From positions 620,001-684,000 of the forward strand of contig JADJRJ010000028.1 in NCBI GenBank assembly GCA_016712265.1: a stretch of DNA of 64,000 bases, in the 5' to 3' direction. The stretch is from Gemmatimonadota bacterium (lineage in GTDB: Bacteria > Gemmatimonadota > Gemmatimonadetes > Gemmatimonadales > Gemmatimonadaceae). The stretch's first letter is position 1. The number at the start of each line of letters is the position of its first letter. A program made the position numbers and the translations under genes. Below the pieces are notes generated by a model that saw only the letters and a list, made by a program, of their open reading frames with translations, was not told the DNA's origin and made no database searches. Of this stretch, positions 1 through 9,573 are shown piece after piece.

Positions 1-1730
1 GGCCCCAGCTGGTGGACATCGACGGCGATGGGGACCAGGACCTGTTTGTCCAGGAGCGCTCCAACGCCGTCATGTTCTTCGAGAACGTGCGGGGAGCGTT
101 TACCTGGCGGACGGATGCATTCCTGGACGTGCCAGTTGGGGAATGGTACCGCTTTGTGGACCTCGATCGCGACGGTCGCGTTGACCTGCTCAGTGAGTCG
201 CCGGTCTCCTACATACGCGCCTGGCGCAATGTGGGCACGCGCGAGGCGGCGAAGTTCGTGATCGCGGTGGACACCCTCCGCGACAGCGACGGCGCCCCGA
301 TCCCGGCGGATCGACAGAACATCCTGAACGCGGTCGACATCGACTGCAACGGACGATTGGACCTGTTTCTTGGCCGCGTCGCGGGGACGGTGGATCGCTT
401 CGAGGCGGTGCCGGGCAGCGAGTCCAACGGGGTCCCGCGGTTCGGGCTGCACACCGAGCGATGGGAGGGGATCGAGGTGCTTGGCCCGGTGCCTGGGCAA
501 CCGGGGCCGAGCCGGATCGAACTCACCGGAACGCGCCACGGCGCCAACACGCTCGGTTTTGGTGACATCGATGGCGACGGCGACATCGACCTGTTCTGGG
601 GGGACTACTTCGAACGCGGGCTGCTCGTGTTCGAGAATCGCGGAAGTGGATGCGGTACGCCCAACATGCGCGAGGGCTACCGCCGTTTTCCCGATAGCAC
701 GACGGCCCTCACCAGCGGGTACAACGCTCCAACGACGGGGGACATCGACGGGGATGGCCTGCTGGATGTCGTCATGGGGGTGATTGGTGGTTCGTATTCC
801 CCTCGGACCACCGCGGTGAACAATCTCTACCTCATCCAGCAACGGGCGCGCGGACGCTTCGAGGTCGCCTCCAAGCGACTCGTGCCGACGCTGGATGTAG
901 GGAGTGAAGCGACGCCCGTGCTCGGCGACGTGGATGGTGACGGGGACCTTGACCTATTGGTTGGGAACAAGATCTCCCCGGAGTCGGAGTCCACGGCGAC
1001 GGTGACCTGGTTCGAGAATACCGGCACGCCGAAGGCCCCCATGTATCGCGATCGCGGGCTGCTGCCGATCCGCGGGGAATTTCACTACGCGCCGTCGGTC
1101 GCGGACCTCGACGGCGATGGGCGGATGGACCTGGTGATGGGGACCTGGCGCGACCGCGTGCAGTGGTGGCGAAACGTCGCGACGGCCGGAGCGCCGCGAT
1201 ACGAGTTGGCGGATAGCGCGCTCGTGGTCCTCACGCGTGGAAGCAACACGACGCCGGCCCTCGCCGACCTGGATGGGGACGGCGACCTCGACATGATCGT
1301 GGGGGAGGCGTCCGGGCAGCTCAACTTCTATCGGAATGCCGGGACGCGCGCCGTGCCGCGATTCGAGCTGGTGAGCGACACCTGGCTCGGGATCGATGTG
1401 GGGCGTCGCAGCACCCCCGTCCTGTACGACGTGGACGGTGACGGGGCTTCGGACCTGGTGCTCGGCAGCGAGGATGGCGGCGTGCAGTGGTGGAGGAACA
1501 CATCGGCCGGTGGTGCGGTGAGCTTTGGCCCGGCCGCGGTGCTCGAGCCGGCGACCGATCTGTACTCGGCGCCCGCGCTTGGTGACGTGGACGGCGATGG
1601 TGTGCTGGACCTGGTGGTGGGAGGACAGTCCGGCGGACTTCGCTGGTTCGCAGGCCAACGCAGGCGTGCCCCCGGATCCGAGACGCCAGGGGGCCCGCCG
1701 GTTCGAGCACCCGGCAGCCGTCAGGAGTAG
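1..1730 (+). CDS. FG-GAP/VCBS repeat protein, 5' end cut by window edge
   Basis: The frame is open to the left edge, so the true start lies outside; about 572 residues are visible. They consist almost entirely of FG-GAP/VCBS-type repeats. I count about ten calcium-binding loops of the form D-[IVL]-D-G-D-G-x-x-D-L (for example DIDGDGDIDL, DVDGDGDLDL, DLDGDGRMDL), spaced 50-70 residues apart and often preceded by W-[FW]-x-N. Such repeats build an integrin-alpha-like beta-propeller and are usually found in secreted or cell-surface proteins. No enzymatic domain is visible in this part. The last 30 residues are Pro/Arg-rich and non-repetitive. The gene is convergent with the SARP-type regulator, 35 bp away. 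The family assignment is firm; the substrate or partner is unknown. Confidence 0.85.
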   Translation, partial: PQLVDIDGDGDQDLFVQERSNAVMFFENVRGAFTWRTDAFLDVPVGEWYRFVDLDRDGRVDLLSESPVSYIRAWRNVGTREAAKFVIAVDTLRDSDGAPIPADRQNILNAVDIDCNGRLDLFLGRVAGTVDRFEAVPGSESNGVPRFGLHTERWEGIEVLGPVPGQPGPSRIELTGTRHGANTLGFGDIDGDGDIDLFWGDYFERGLLVFENRGSGCGTPNMREGYRRFPDSTTALTSGYNAPTTGDIDGDGLLDVVMGVIGGSYSPRTTAVNNLYLIQQRARGRFEVASKRLVPTLDVGSEATPVLGDVDGDGDLDLLVGNKISPESESTATVTWFENTGTPKAPMYRDRGLLPIRGEFHYAPSVADLDGDGRMDLVMGTWRDRVQWWRNVATAGAPRYELADSALVVLTRGSNTTPALADLDGDGDLDMIVGEASGQLNFYRNAGTRAVPRFELVSDTWLGIDVGRRSTPVLYDVDGDGASDLVLGSEDGGVQWWRNTSAGGAVSFGPAAVLEPATDLYSAPALGDVDGDGVLDLVVGGQSGGLRWFAGQRRRAPGSETPGGPPVRAPGSRQE

Positions 1731-1731
1731 A

Positions 1732-1758
1732 GTCGCGGCCGGAGTGTCAGGTCGCGAC
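1732..1758. terminator. Possible hairpin between convergent genes
   Basis: GTCGCG (1732-1737) and CGCGAC (1753-1758) form a 6-bp inverted repeat with a 15-nt loop in the 35-bp gap between two convergent stop codons. There is no T-tract. It could stop transcription from both sides, but the stem is short. Confidence 0.3.
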
Positions 1759-1765
1759 GGGCTCG

Positions 1766-4393
1766 TCAGCCGCGCGGCACCATCCACCGGCGCATGGTCT
1801 CCGAGGTGCGCAACCTCGCCAGCGACGGATCGACATGGAAGTTCAGCACGTCCAACGGATGCGCTCCGTGCGGAAGGGCGCGGAGCATGGCGTCGGCGCG
1901 GCTGGAATCGCCTAACGCTGCAGCAATCTGTGCGCGGTAGAGCACCGGAAGCCCTGCGGGAAAACGCGGCGGCTGGGCCGCGAGCCAGCGGTCCGCTCGC
2001 CGGGCAGCGTCCGCGTCTCCCGTGGATGCGGCAACCAGCCCGAGCGATCCGTGTGCATGGATGGAGGTGCTATCACGCGCAACGAGGGCGGCGGCGATCG
2101 ATTTCGCCTCCTCGCCGCGTCCGAGCCACTCCAGCACTCGCGTGTAGAGAATGGTCGACCCCACGGTTGCTGACTCCGTCTCGCGTATCGCGGCGAACCA
2201 GTGAGCGGATCCCCCCATGACGCGTCGCGCGTGTGCACTGTCGCCGTGGGCCGCGAGCTCCAGGGCGACCTGATACATGACCCAGCCCGGTGTGCCAATC
2301 TCCAGCGGAGGCAACAGCCCGGTCAGGCCCATCACGAGTGATGGATTGGGAGAGAGACTGGTAATACTCTCCATGAGCGCCGTGGCACTGTCGCCGCGAC
2401 CGAGGGCGGCCAGCGCCCGGGCCCGGATGTACGTCGTCGCCAGGGGGTCGACGCCCGCCGCCGCCATCTGGTCGGCCACCGCTCGCTCCGCCGCGTAGTC
2501 GTGCAGCAGGTGGTGGTTCGCGGCGAGTTCTCGCCAGAAGTACGCGCGGCCGGCCTGCGGGAGCCATCCGAGGTCACGGGCGGGGACGATGTCGGCGAGC
2601 AACGCCAGGGCCTCACCCGGGCGGTTGAGCTGGCGATAGCCGGTCGACAGTACCGTGGCGACGAAGCGCGAGCCTCGCAGCAGCGCCAGGCGCTCGCGCA
2701 ACAACCGGTTGTGTCCCTCCCAATTCTTGTCGCAGCGTTCGCGGCTCACTTGCACGGTGATCCAGTCCACATCGTTCGGCGACGGACGGCGTGCGCGATA
2801 CGCCTCCAGGACGCTGTCGACCAGGGCGCATCGGCCAGTCCCCGCCGCCACCGTACTCACGAACGCCAGCGCCGCCACGAAGTTGGTGTCCAGGGCCACG
2901 GCGCGGCGGAAGTGCGGGAGCGCCGCTTCCCAATCGCCGCGCCAGTACACCTCCTGCGCCGCAGCAAACTCGGTGTAGGCTTCGTACCGCGGGGGCACCT
3001 GCGGCGCCGCGGTTAACTGGCCGAATCTCGGGTCAAGCAACATCGCAATGGCCGAGGCCACTTGGAGCCGGAGTTCTTCAACCGCCGCGAGGGGGCGATC
3101 CGCATCACCCTCGACCGGCCGGAGGGCCCGCACCACGCGTCCACTTGCCACGTCGATCAGTTGCACGCTGAAAGCAATGCGCGTGCCGACCTTATAGTAG
3201 TTGCCGGCGACCACGAGTCCGGCGCCGTTGGCGCGTGCCAGTGCGCGCGGCTCCATCGCCGCGCCATCGGGGGTACGCCCCGACAGGAAGAGGCCGCCGA
3301 TGTCGAACACCTCGGCGCCAGGCGTTTGCGCCAGGCCTCGCGTCACCCAATCGGCGCTCATCGCGCCTAACGCATCCAGCGCACGCTCTCCCGTCCGGTT
3401 GACAAACACGGCCACGGCCACGCGATTCGCCTGCAGCTCGGCGGGTGGTGGCGAACTCGTGGCGTCGTCGGGACGCGAGCGGAAAAAGGCAACACCGACC
3501 GCGACCGCCGCGACCATCAGCCCCCCGATCGCGAACGAGCGGCGGGGCGAACGGGAGCGCCGTGAAGGCTCCGCGACGCCGGCACCACGAGGCCCCGTGT
3601 CGTCACTCGCGGGCGCCGCTGGAGGCTGGCCGGGTACACGGCGTACCGGGGGCGCGGCTTCCACCCCGCCGCCTCGGAGCGCCTCGGCGAATCGCACGAC
3701 CTCGGGATCAGCAGGGACGTCGAGTTCCTGGCGAACCAGGGATTCATGCGCACGGGCGTGCAACAAGGCACCATCCCGATCGCCGGCGGCAACCAGCGCC
3801 CGCATGAGGTGCAGCGACGTCGGGGCGTGGAGCGGGTCGGCCGCGTGTCGTGCGCGCCACCAGCGCACCGCGTCGGTCAGGCGCCCTTCTGTGGAGGCGT
3901 GGGCCGCCAACCGCTCGAGGGCGTCGCAGAATTCACCCTGCACACGCGCCCGTTCAGCGCTCGCCCATTGGTCGAACTCCGGTGCGGCATCAAGATAGAC
4001 ACCGTCGAGGAATGGACCTCCATACGCCGCGACCGCCGCCGCATCGTCCCCGGAGGCAAGGGCGGCCCGGAAGCGTTCGATGTCGCTCGCAACCGTGCCG
4101 GGGCCCAGCCGCAACTCGGCCACTCCCACCACCGCGTTAGCGCCCAACTGCTTGCGCAGCGCGTGCACCATGGTCTTGAGCGCTCCTCGAGCGCGCTCCG
4201 TGTGGCTCTCCGGCCACAACAGCAGGAGGAGCCGGTCGCGAGAGACCCCATGTGGCGCAGCCGCCGCGAGAATCGCAAGAAGGGCAAGCGGCTTCCGTTG
4301 GTGGGCCACCTCCGGCCCCTGCTCCACGGTTCCCGACTCCGCCTCGCGGGCCAAGGAGAGGCTTCCCAACGTCCTGAGCCCGTACACGCGCAT
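1766..4393 (-). CDS. SARP/BTAD-type regulator with transmembrane TolB-like and TPR module
   Basis: The 875-residue protein combines a cytoplasmic DNA-binding half with an extracytoplasmic half. Residues 1-95 form an OmpR/SARP-like winged helix and 100-235 a BTAD helical domain (DIERFRAAL, then ADPLHAPTSLHLMRAL). A basic linker leads to one transmembrane helix at about 287-304. A TolB-N-like domain follows (VAVAVFVNRTGERALDALG) and then TPR-type helical repeats to the C-terminus. The ATG at 4393 was chosen because MRVYGLRTLGSL is the usual start of this winged helix; the upstream in-frame extension is low-complexity and Arg-rich. It is divergent from the lipoprotein gene at 4570, a plausible target. 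Architecture is seen directly; the role as a membrane-bound one-component sensor-regulator is inferred. Confidence 0.85.
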   Translation of the reverse strand: MRVYGLRTLGSLSLAREAESGTVEQGPEVAHQRKPLALLAILAAAAPHGVSRDRLLLLLWPESHTERARGALKTMVHALRKQLGANAVVGVAELRLGPGTVASDIERFRAALASGDDAAAVAAYGGPFLDGVYLDAAPEFDQWASAERARVQGEFCDALERLAAHASTEGRLTDAVRWWRARHAADPLHAPTSLHLMRALVAAGDRDGALLHARAHESLVRQELDVPADPEVVRFAEALRGGGVEAAPPVRRVPGQPPAAPASDDTGPRGAGVAEPSRRSRSPRRSFAIGGLMVAAVAVGVAFFRSRPDDATSSPPPAELQANRVAVAVFVNRTGERALDALGAMSADWVTRGLAQTPGAEVFDIGGLFLSGRTPDGAAMEPRALARANGAGLVVAGNYYKVGTRIAFSVQLIDVASGRVVRALRPVEGDADRPLAAVEELRLQVASAIAMLLDPRFGQLTAAPQVPPRYEAYTEFAAAQEVYWRGDWEAALPHFRRAVALDTNFVAALAFVSTVAAGTGRCALVDSVLEAYRARRPSPNDVDWITVQVSRERCDKNWEGHNRLLRERLALLRGSRFVATVLSTGYRQLNRPGEALALLADIVPARDLGWLPQAGRAYFWRELAANHHLLHDYAAERAVADQMAAAGVDPLATTYIRARALAALGRGDSATALMESITSLSPNPSLVMGLTGLLPPLEIGTPGWVMYQVALELAAHGDSAHARRVMGGSAHWFAAIRETESATVGSTILYTRVLEWLGRGEEAKSIAAALVARDSTSIHAHGSLGLVAASTGDADAARRADRWLAAQPPRFPAGLPVLYRAQIAAALGDSSRADAMLRALPHGAHPLDVLNFHVDPSLARLRTSETMRRWMVPRG

Positions 4394-4569
4394 TCCCCTC
4401 CAGTTCGCTCCCGCCCGACACGGCCTGACCGAGCGCTGACCCGCACGCTGCAACGGCTGACCAGGGGCCGACCGCCGGCTGACCAGCCGTTCCCAGACTG
4501 CGCTCCGGGTGACGACGGTCAATCGGTCCGGCACCCGGGATCAACCAACCTATCAAGGGAGCGCAAACA

Positions 4570-5355
4570 ATGTCAGGAGTCTTTCCCCCGTGGTCGTTGC
4601 GCGTGGCTGCGACCTGTGCCGTGGCGGCCGCGATGTTGGGCGCATGTGGCGACGAGACCTCCGCGCCGCGGCGCACCACGTATCGCGGCCCGCAGGTCGC
4701 CGTCGGTGCCGGGATGGCGTGGACCGAGGCGGTCTTTGGCAGCTCCGAGGAGCTCGAGGAGCTCAGTGTGGTCTTCGATGAAGGGGCGCTCCGCAACCTT
4801 CCCCCCACGCTCCCGAACACCGAGTTCATCATCCCGATGCCCACGCAGGCGCCAACTACCGTGTACAGGCACATCGGTATCAACTGGCAGCCCTCCGGAC
4901 ATCCGCCGTCAATGGTGTACACCGTCCCGCACTTCGATGTGCACTACTACCTGATCTCAATGTCGGAGCGAGACGCCATGACGCCGGCAGATCCGACCTT
5001 CGCCGCAAAGGCCGCCAAGGCCCCCCCACCAGGCGAAGCACCGCCCAACTACAGGCAGGATCCAATGGCCATTCCCAGAATGGGGAGCCACTGGGGCGAT
5101 TCCACCGCGAACGAGCACCACGGATCGCCCTTCACCAGCACCATGATTTACGGGTTTTACGACGGGCGCATGATCTTCATCGAGCCGATGATGTCCAAGG
5201 CGTTCCTCGAGTCAAAACCCAATGAGACGAAGGCGCTCAAGATCCCCGCGAAGTATCCGGCTCCGGGGCGCTACCCGACCTCGTATAGCGTCGCCTTCGA
5301 TCCGACGACGAAGGAGTACCGGGTGAGCCTGCTGGGAATGCAGACGCGGGACTGA
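4570..5355 (+). CDS. TTHB210-like (DUF5602-type) lipoprotein
   Basis: The product is 261 residues with a lipoprotein signal ending at Leu-Gly-Ala-Cys (Cys26). The mature part contains a His-rich core, PHFDVHYYLIS and GSHWGD, followed by an EHHGSPFTSTMIYGF segment and IFIEPMM. This resembles the TTHB210/DUF5602 family, whose founding member in Thermus thermophilus belongs to an extracytoplasmic sigma/anti-sigma regulon; I rely on recall for that match. AAGGGAG at about 4555 is a good ribosome site. The gene starts 176 bp from the divergent SARP-type regulator, suggesting shared control. The conserved His could bind a metal, which is inference only. Confidence 0.6.
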   Translation: MSGVFPPWSLRVAATCAVAAAMLGACGDETSAPRRTTYRGPQVAVGAGMAWTEAVFGSSEELEELSVVFDEGALRNLPPTLPNTEFIIPMPTQAPTTVYRHIGINWQPSGHPPSMVYTVPHFDVHYYLISMSERDAMTPADPTFAAKAAKAPPPGEAPPNYRQDPMAIPRMGSHWGDSTANEHHGSPFTSTMIYGFYDGRMIFIEPMMSKAFLESKPNETKALKIPAKYPAPGRYPTSYSVAFDPTTKEYRVSLLGMQTRD

Positions 5356-5638
5356 CCGGTGCGCGTCGGGGCGTGGTCCGGTGAATACGCCAGACCACGC
5401 TCGGCGGCGTCTTGGAGCCGTTCGAGCGCAGCACCATGGGGGCCGGATGGTGCGATGCTGGGCGGCCCCCGTGCGGTCCGCCCCACGGAGCGCCATCCCC
5501 CCTCGCAATGCCCCCGACGCCGTGGGCGGTTCTTAACGCATGTCGGGGTCAGGCGTCGAATGGAGTGCAGGACCCTGCGGTGGTGGGCACCGCGCCCCCG
5601 GTTGCTGCAAGACCCTTAGTGGACGGAGGCTGTTTGCG
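5356..5638. other. Non-coding gap with GC-rich inverted repeats
   Basis: This 283-bp gap between two lipoprotein genes has no convincing ORF. GCACCA (5431-5436) pairs with TGGTGC (5448-5453), and an alternative GGGGGCC (5438-5444) pairs with GGCCCCC (5464-5470). One of them may terminate the upstream gene. The downstream gene's promoter should lie in the last 100 bp, but I see no clear -35/-10 pair. Confidence 0.35.
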
Positions 5639-6418
5639 ATGACGGTACCAACCGGTTTCACCTCTTGGCGCATGGCTGCGCCGCTCCTGGTCGCCGCCCT
5701 CGGCGCCTGTGCGACCGACGGAGTGAACTCCCCCCAGCTCTCTGCCGCCGCGAACGCGATCGTGAACGCGGATGTGGCCGCTGTGACTGCGGATGGGATT
5801 GGTGAGGGCGTCGAATTGATGCGGGGCCCCGGTGGCCAGTTCGCCCTCGGGCTCGCAGCGGATCGCGGCCGTTTCGAGTGCGATAACGTGGCGCGACAGG
5901 GGCTCACGGTGACTCGCACCTGCGTCTTCAAGGATGCGGCAGGCAACACCCAGGCGGCGTACGACTCCCTCACCACGGCCTCGGTGCAGGTGAACGCGAC
6001 GGTCAAGGGCGACCTGACGCGCGGACCGATGAGCATGACCGTGGATCGCACCCGCGAGATGGTCGTGACCGGGCTGGCCGGTCGCGAGACGACCGCGACG
6101 TGGAACGGTACCGGCAGCGGCTCGATGACCCGCGTGCGCACCAGTGAGAGCGGCGAGTTGCGCCAGTATGAGATGACGTACACGGTGCGACGCACCAATG
6201 TCGTGATTCCGGTTCCGCGGACCGCGACGAGCTGGCCACTGTCGGGGACGGTCACCAAGTCCTTCACGGTGAAGTTCACTGGCGGCCCCAACGACGGAAA
6301 AACGGTCACGCGCGAGGTTGTCGTGACCTTCAACGGGACGGCCACCCCGGCCGCGACGATCAACGGCGAGGCCTGGGAGCTGGACCTGTCGGATCGCGGC
6401 AAGCGGCGTCGCCCGTAG
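5639..6418 (+). CDS. Hypothetical lipoprotein, Thr-rich beta domain
   Basis: From the ATG at 5639 (GGAGG about nine bases upstream) the product is 259 residues. A signal peptide ends at the lipobox Leu-Gly-Ala-Cys (Cys24). The rest alternates Thr/Val/Arg strands (for example VDRTREMVVTGLAGRETT and the segment around VTKSFTVKFTGG), suggesting an all-beta fold. I do not recognise a family. A longer frame begins at 5540, but its extra 33 residues are Cys/Gly-rich and not signal-like, so I reject it. A strong hairpin follows the stop. Likely outer-membrane or periplasmic; function unknown. Confidence 0.6.
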   Translation: MTVPTGFTSWRMAAPLLVAALGACATDGVNSPQLSAAANAIVNADVAAVTADGIGEGVELMRGPGGQFALGLAADRGRFECDNVARQGLTVTRTCVFKDAAGNTQAAYDSLTTASVQVNATVKGDLTRGPMSMTVDRTREMVVTGLAGRETTATWNGTGSGSMTRVRTSESGELRQYEMTYTVRRTNVVIPVPRTATSWPLSGTVTKSFTVKFTGGPNDGKTVTREVVVTFNGTATPAATINGEAWELDLSDRGKRRRP

Positions 6419-6441
6419 TCCACAAGGACGGAAGGCGCGTC

Positions 6442-6469
6442 GGGCTCGGCGGGAATCTCCGCCGGGCCC
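6442..6469 (+). terminator. GC-rich hairpin downstream of the lipoprotein gene
   Basis: GGCTCGGCGG (6443-6452) and CCGCCGGGCC (6459-6468) pair around a GAATCT loop, with one T-G wobble and one further closing pair outside. The stem is about 11 bp and begins 24 bases after the stop. No T-run follows, as is common in GC-rich genomes. Confidence 0.6.
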
Positions 6470-6591
6470 TTCGTGCGTCTCGTGGGCGCCTGGCGCCCGG
6501 CCGGGCGGATCGCCGGGCCGGGCGGTGCCGGTGGCAGCGACCGCGTGGGCTGCGTACGTTCCGTCCCAACCCCACGGCCCCGTACATCGAC

Positions 6592-8577
6592 ATGCGACGC
6601 CACCTGCTGACCCTTTCCCTTCTTGCCACTGCTGCGCCGCTCGCTGCGCAGGCCCCGCTAGCCGTGGGTCGCGCGGTCCGGGCGACCCACGCACGGGGCG
6701 ACACCACCCGATACCAGATGGAGGCCGATTCCGGGGTTGTCGTCCGCCTCGAAGTGGACCAGGTCTCGACGAACGTCCTGGTGCGGGTTCTCGGGCCGAA
6801 AAAGACCCCGCTACGCGGTGTGAACGCCGCCCCTCGCGGGCCCGAGCGGCTTCAGGTCGAAACCGTCGAGAAGGGGACCCACCAGGTCGAGGTGATTCCC
6901 GTTGACTCATCGGCCGGCGACTTCGTGCTCACCCTCGTCGCACGCGAGCCGCTGTCGAGCGACCCGAAGAAACTCGTCGACCAATTGCTCGCGCCGTGGG
7001 ACCGTCGTGATGGCCCTGGCGCCGCGGTCGCGGTCTGGCGTGGTGGGCGCACGCTCCTCGCCAAGGGGTACGGCATGGCAAACCTGGCCTACGACATCCC
7101 CTTCACCGTCACCACGCCTACGAACATCGGCTCCACGTCCAAGCAGTTCACCGGCTTCGCCGTGATGCTGCTCGTCGACGACGGCAAGCTCTCGCTCGAT
7201 GACGACGTGCGAAAGCACATCCCCGAGCTTCCGGACCTCGGCAGCAAGGTGACGGTGCGGAACCTGATTACCCATACGACCGGGTATCGCGAGATGTACA
7301 ACGCCATGCTGATTGCGGCGCGCCGGATCGACGAGGGGGACTATGTGGGTCGGGAGGAGATGATCTCCCTCGTCCAGCGCCAGCCGGCGCTGCAGAACGC
7401 GCCGGGCGCCGAGTTCAACTACAACAACACAGCGTACGCGTTGGCGGCCATGGTGGTCGAGCGGGTGTCGAAGCAGCCATTCGCCGACTTCATGGCGCAG
7501 CGGGTCTTCAAGCCGCTGGGTATGACGCAGTCCATGGTGCGCGCCGACCGACACGCCACGGTGCGTGGTGCGACCGTGGGCTACTCTCGCGCGGCCAACG
7601 GTGAGTGGCGGGCCCTCGGGGACCTCGCCGGCTCGATGGGCGCCGGCGCGATCTACACCACCCTCGGCGACCTGCAGCGATGGGCCGAGAACTACCGGAA
7701 GCCCGTCGTGGGCAGCGCCGCGGGCATCAAGCAGATGATGACGCCGTTCACGATGACCAACGGCAAGTCGACGGGATACGGCTTCGGATTGTTTGTCGAC
7801 AAGCAGGGGCCGCTCACGCGCGTGCACCATGGCGGGGCCGATGTCTCGCACCGTTCGATGCTCGCGATGTACCCGGAGATTGATGCGGGGGTGACGGTGC
7901 AGAGCAACGATGGCGGCTTTGACTCGGGGATCGCGTTCCGGATTGCCAAGGCGTTTTTCCCCGAGCTCACGCCGCCGAACGCCGTCGCTGCGGCGCCCTT
8001 TGATCCGGCGACCTACGATGCGAAGCGCTTCGATCCGTTCGTGGGACGTTACGCGCTCGACGCTGCCCCGAACGTGGTCCTCACGTTCAGGCGGGGCGGA
8101 GATTCGCTGATGGCGCAGGTGACCGGCCAGCCGCCGTTTCAGATCTACCCGACCTCGGATTCCACCTTTGCCGTGCGGGTCGTCGCGGCGTCGGTCACCT
8201 TCCATCGCGACGCGCAGGCCAAGGTCACCGGGATGACGCTGCACCAGGGTGGCGACAACAAGGCGACGCGCCTCGCGGGGGAAGCGGAGAAGCCCTGGGC
8301 CCCGAACGCCGCCGAACTGGCGAAGTACAGCGGGCGGTACTTCAGTGAGGAACTCGAGACGTTCTACGAGATCTCGGTGAAGGACGGCAAGCTCACGGCG
8401 ACCAATCGTCGCACGGGGACGGGGTCGATGGCGCCGGGGGCGAAGGGGACATTCACTGCGAGCGGCGGGGGCGGTGAGATCACCCTGGTGTTCGAGTACG
8501 ACAAGAACGGGCAGGTGCTCGCGTTCTATGCGGGCAACGGGCGTTCGCGCGACATTCGGTTCGCCCGGATGCGGTAG
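6592..8577 (+). CDS. Secreted serine beta-lactamase-like hydrolase
   Basis: 661 residues with a cleavable signal (MRRHLLTLSL through AAPLAAQ). An N-terminal beta domain of about 100 residues precedes the catalytic domain. The catalytic domain has the class C beta-lactamase/DD-peptidase motifs S-x-x-K (S181-T-S-K184), Y-x-N in FNYNNTAY, and HHGG as the third motif. A C-terminal beta domain of 150-200 residues (GRYFSEELETFYEIS) resembles the lipocalin-like tail of such proteins. Family members hydrolyse D-amino-acid peptides or esters; true antibiotic hydrolysis is unlikely from sequence alone. The gene stands alone on the plus strand, with the DUF4159 gene about 115 bp downstream. Confidence 0.85.
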   Translation: MRRHLLTLSLLATAAPLAAQAPLAVGRAVRATHARGDTTRYQMEADSGVVVRLEVDQVSTNVLVRVLGPKKTPLRGVNAAPRGPERLQVETVEKGTHQVEVIPVDSSAGDFVLTLVAREPLSSDPKKLVDQLLAPWDRRDGPGAAVAVWRGGRTLLAKGYGMANLAYDIPFTVTTPTNIGSTSKQFTGFAVMLLVDDGKLSLDDDVRKHIPELPDLGSKVTVRNLITHTTGYREMYNAMLIAARRIDEGDYVGREEMISLVQRQPALQNAPGAEFNYNNTAYALAAMVVERVSKQPFADFMAQRVFKPLGMTQSMVRADRHATVRGATVGYSRAANGEWRALGDLAGSMGAGAIYTTLGDLQRWAENYRKPVVGSAAGIKQMMTPFTMTNGKSTGYGFGLFVDKQGPLTRVHHGGADVSHRSMLAMYPEIDAGVTVQSNDGGFDSGIAFRIAKAFFPELTPPNAVAAAPFDPATYDAKRFDPFVGRYALDAAPNVVLTFRRGGDSLMAQVTGQPPFQIYPTSDSTFAVRVVAASVTFHRDAQAKVTGMTLHQGGDNKATRLAGEAEKPWAPNAAELAKYSGRYFSEELETFYEISVKDGKLTATNRRTGTGSMAPGAKGTFTASGGGGEITLVFEYDKNGQVLAFYAGNGRSRDIRFARMR

Positions 8578-8692
8578 GGAACTCGCCCGGTAGCGTCTGT
8601 GCGCACCGGGCGTGCGGAGTCGGTGACGGGTGTCGGCATACCGCCCGTCACCGGCCCCTTGCGGGCGCGTGGTCCGCGCCGAGCTTGAGGGG

Positions 8693-9457
8693 ATGGCACA
8701 AGCGCGAGGCCGGGCGATCGCACGACGGGTCCTGATAGGGATCGCGGGGGCAGCCCTGCTCCTGCCGCTCGCGCTCGCTGCCCAGCGCTTTCGCGGCGGC
8801 GGGCGCGTATACATCGAGCCCAACGTGCCGTATGACGGGCGCTTCACCTTCGCGCGGATCCGGTACGAGGTGTACCGGCGCAGCGGGTGGGAGTTCGATT
8901 ATCCCACGATGGAGCGCCACCTCATGACCATGATGGAGGAGGTCACGGCGCTCAAGCCTCATCGCACGGGGAGCAACATCCACACGCTGGATGATCCCGA
9001 ACTGCTCAAGTACCCGATCGCCTACCTCTCGGAGCCTGGTGGATGGTACCCGAATGAGTCCGAGGCTGCGGGGCTCAAGACCTACCTTGAGAAAGGCGGG
9101 TTCCTGATCGTCGATGACTTCATGCTGAATGACTGGCAGGTGTTCGATCGGGCGATCCACCTGGCGCTCCCGAACGCCCGTATTGAACGCTTGACCGTCA
9201 AGCACCCGATCTACAACTCGTTCTTTGGTGTCGACTCGATCAAGCTGCACCATCCCCAGGCGTCATACCTGGACGCCGAGTTCCTCGGGATCTACGAGGA
9301 CAACGACCCGACCAAGCGCCTGATGGTGGTGATCAACTACAACACCGATATCGGCGACTTCATGGAGCACTCGGACGAGGACTTCTGGCCGGTGAACACG
9401 ACGAACGACGCGTACAAGCTGGCGATCAATTACCTGATATACGGGATGACGCACTAA
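8693..9457 (+). CDS. DUF4159 protein
   Basis: The product is 254 residues from the ATG at 8693; a GTG at 8630 would add 21 residues. The N-terminus has a hydrophobic segment (VLIGIAGAALLLPLALAAQ), so it is secreted or anchored. The remainder fits DUF4159: FTFARIRYEVYRRSGWEFDYP, then LLKYPIAYLSEPGGWYPNE, then LKTYLEKGGFLIVDDF, and a final NDAYKLAINYLIYGMTH. The domain has a class-I glutamine-amidotransferase-like fold and often occurs near MoxR/DUF58 membrane clusters, which are absent here. GAGGGG directly abuts the ATG, so the start remains uncertain. Confidence 0.75.
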   Translation: MAQARGRAIARRVLIGIAGAALLLPLALAAQRFRGGGRVYIEPNVPYDGRFTFARIRYEVYRRSGWEFDYPTMERHLMTMMEEVTALKPHRTGSNIHTLDDPELLKYPIAYLSEPGGWYPNESEAAGLKTYLEKGGFLIVDDFMLNDWQVFDRAIHLALPNARIERLTVKHPIYNSFFGVDSIKLHHPQASYLDAEFLGIYEDNDPTKRLMVVINYNTDIGDFMEHSDEDFWPVNTTNDAYKLAINYLIYGMTH

Positions 9458-9472
9458 GAGCCAACAGCAAGG

Positions 9473-9573
9473 GCGCAGCACGGGCAGTACGAGGAGCACG
9501 GGCGGCACGAGGGGCACGCGGTTCCTGAGTCCGGGGGTGCGCCGCGTGCCGCACGTGCTGCCCCGTGCCGCGC
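9473..9573. repeat. Imperfect long inverted repeat with CACG-rich short repeats
   Basis: The 145-bp gap between convergent genes contains GCGCAGCACGGGCAGTACG (9473-9491) and its imperfect reverse complement at 9554-9573 (three differences). Between them lie short GCACGRG units. The repeat could fold into a large hairpin acting as a bidirectional terminator. Confidence 0.5.

Noticed and set aside
1690..1725. tRNA T-arm-like GGTTCGAGCACCC
   Set aside because: No acceptor, anticodon or D arm could be placed around it and it lies in the end of the FG-GAP gene.
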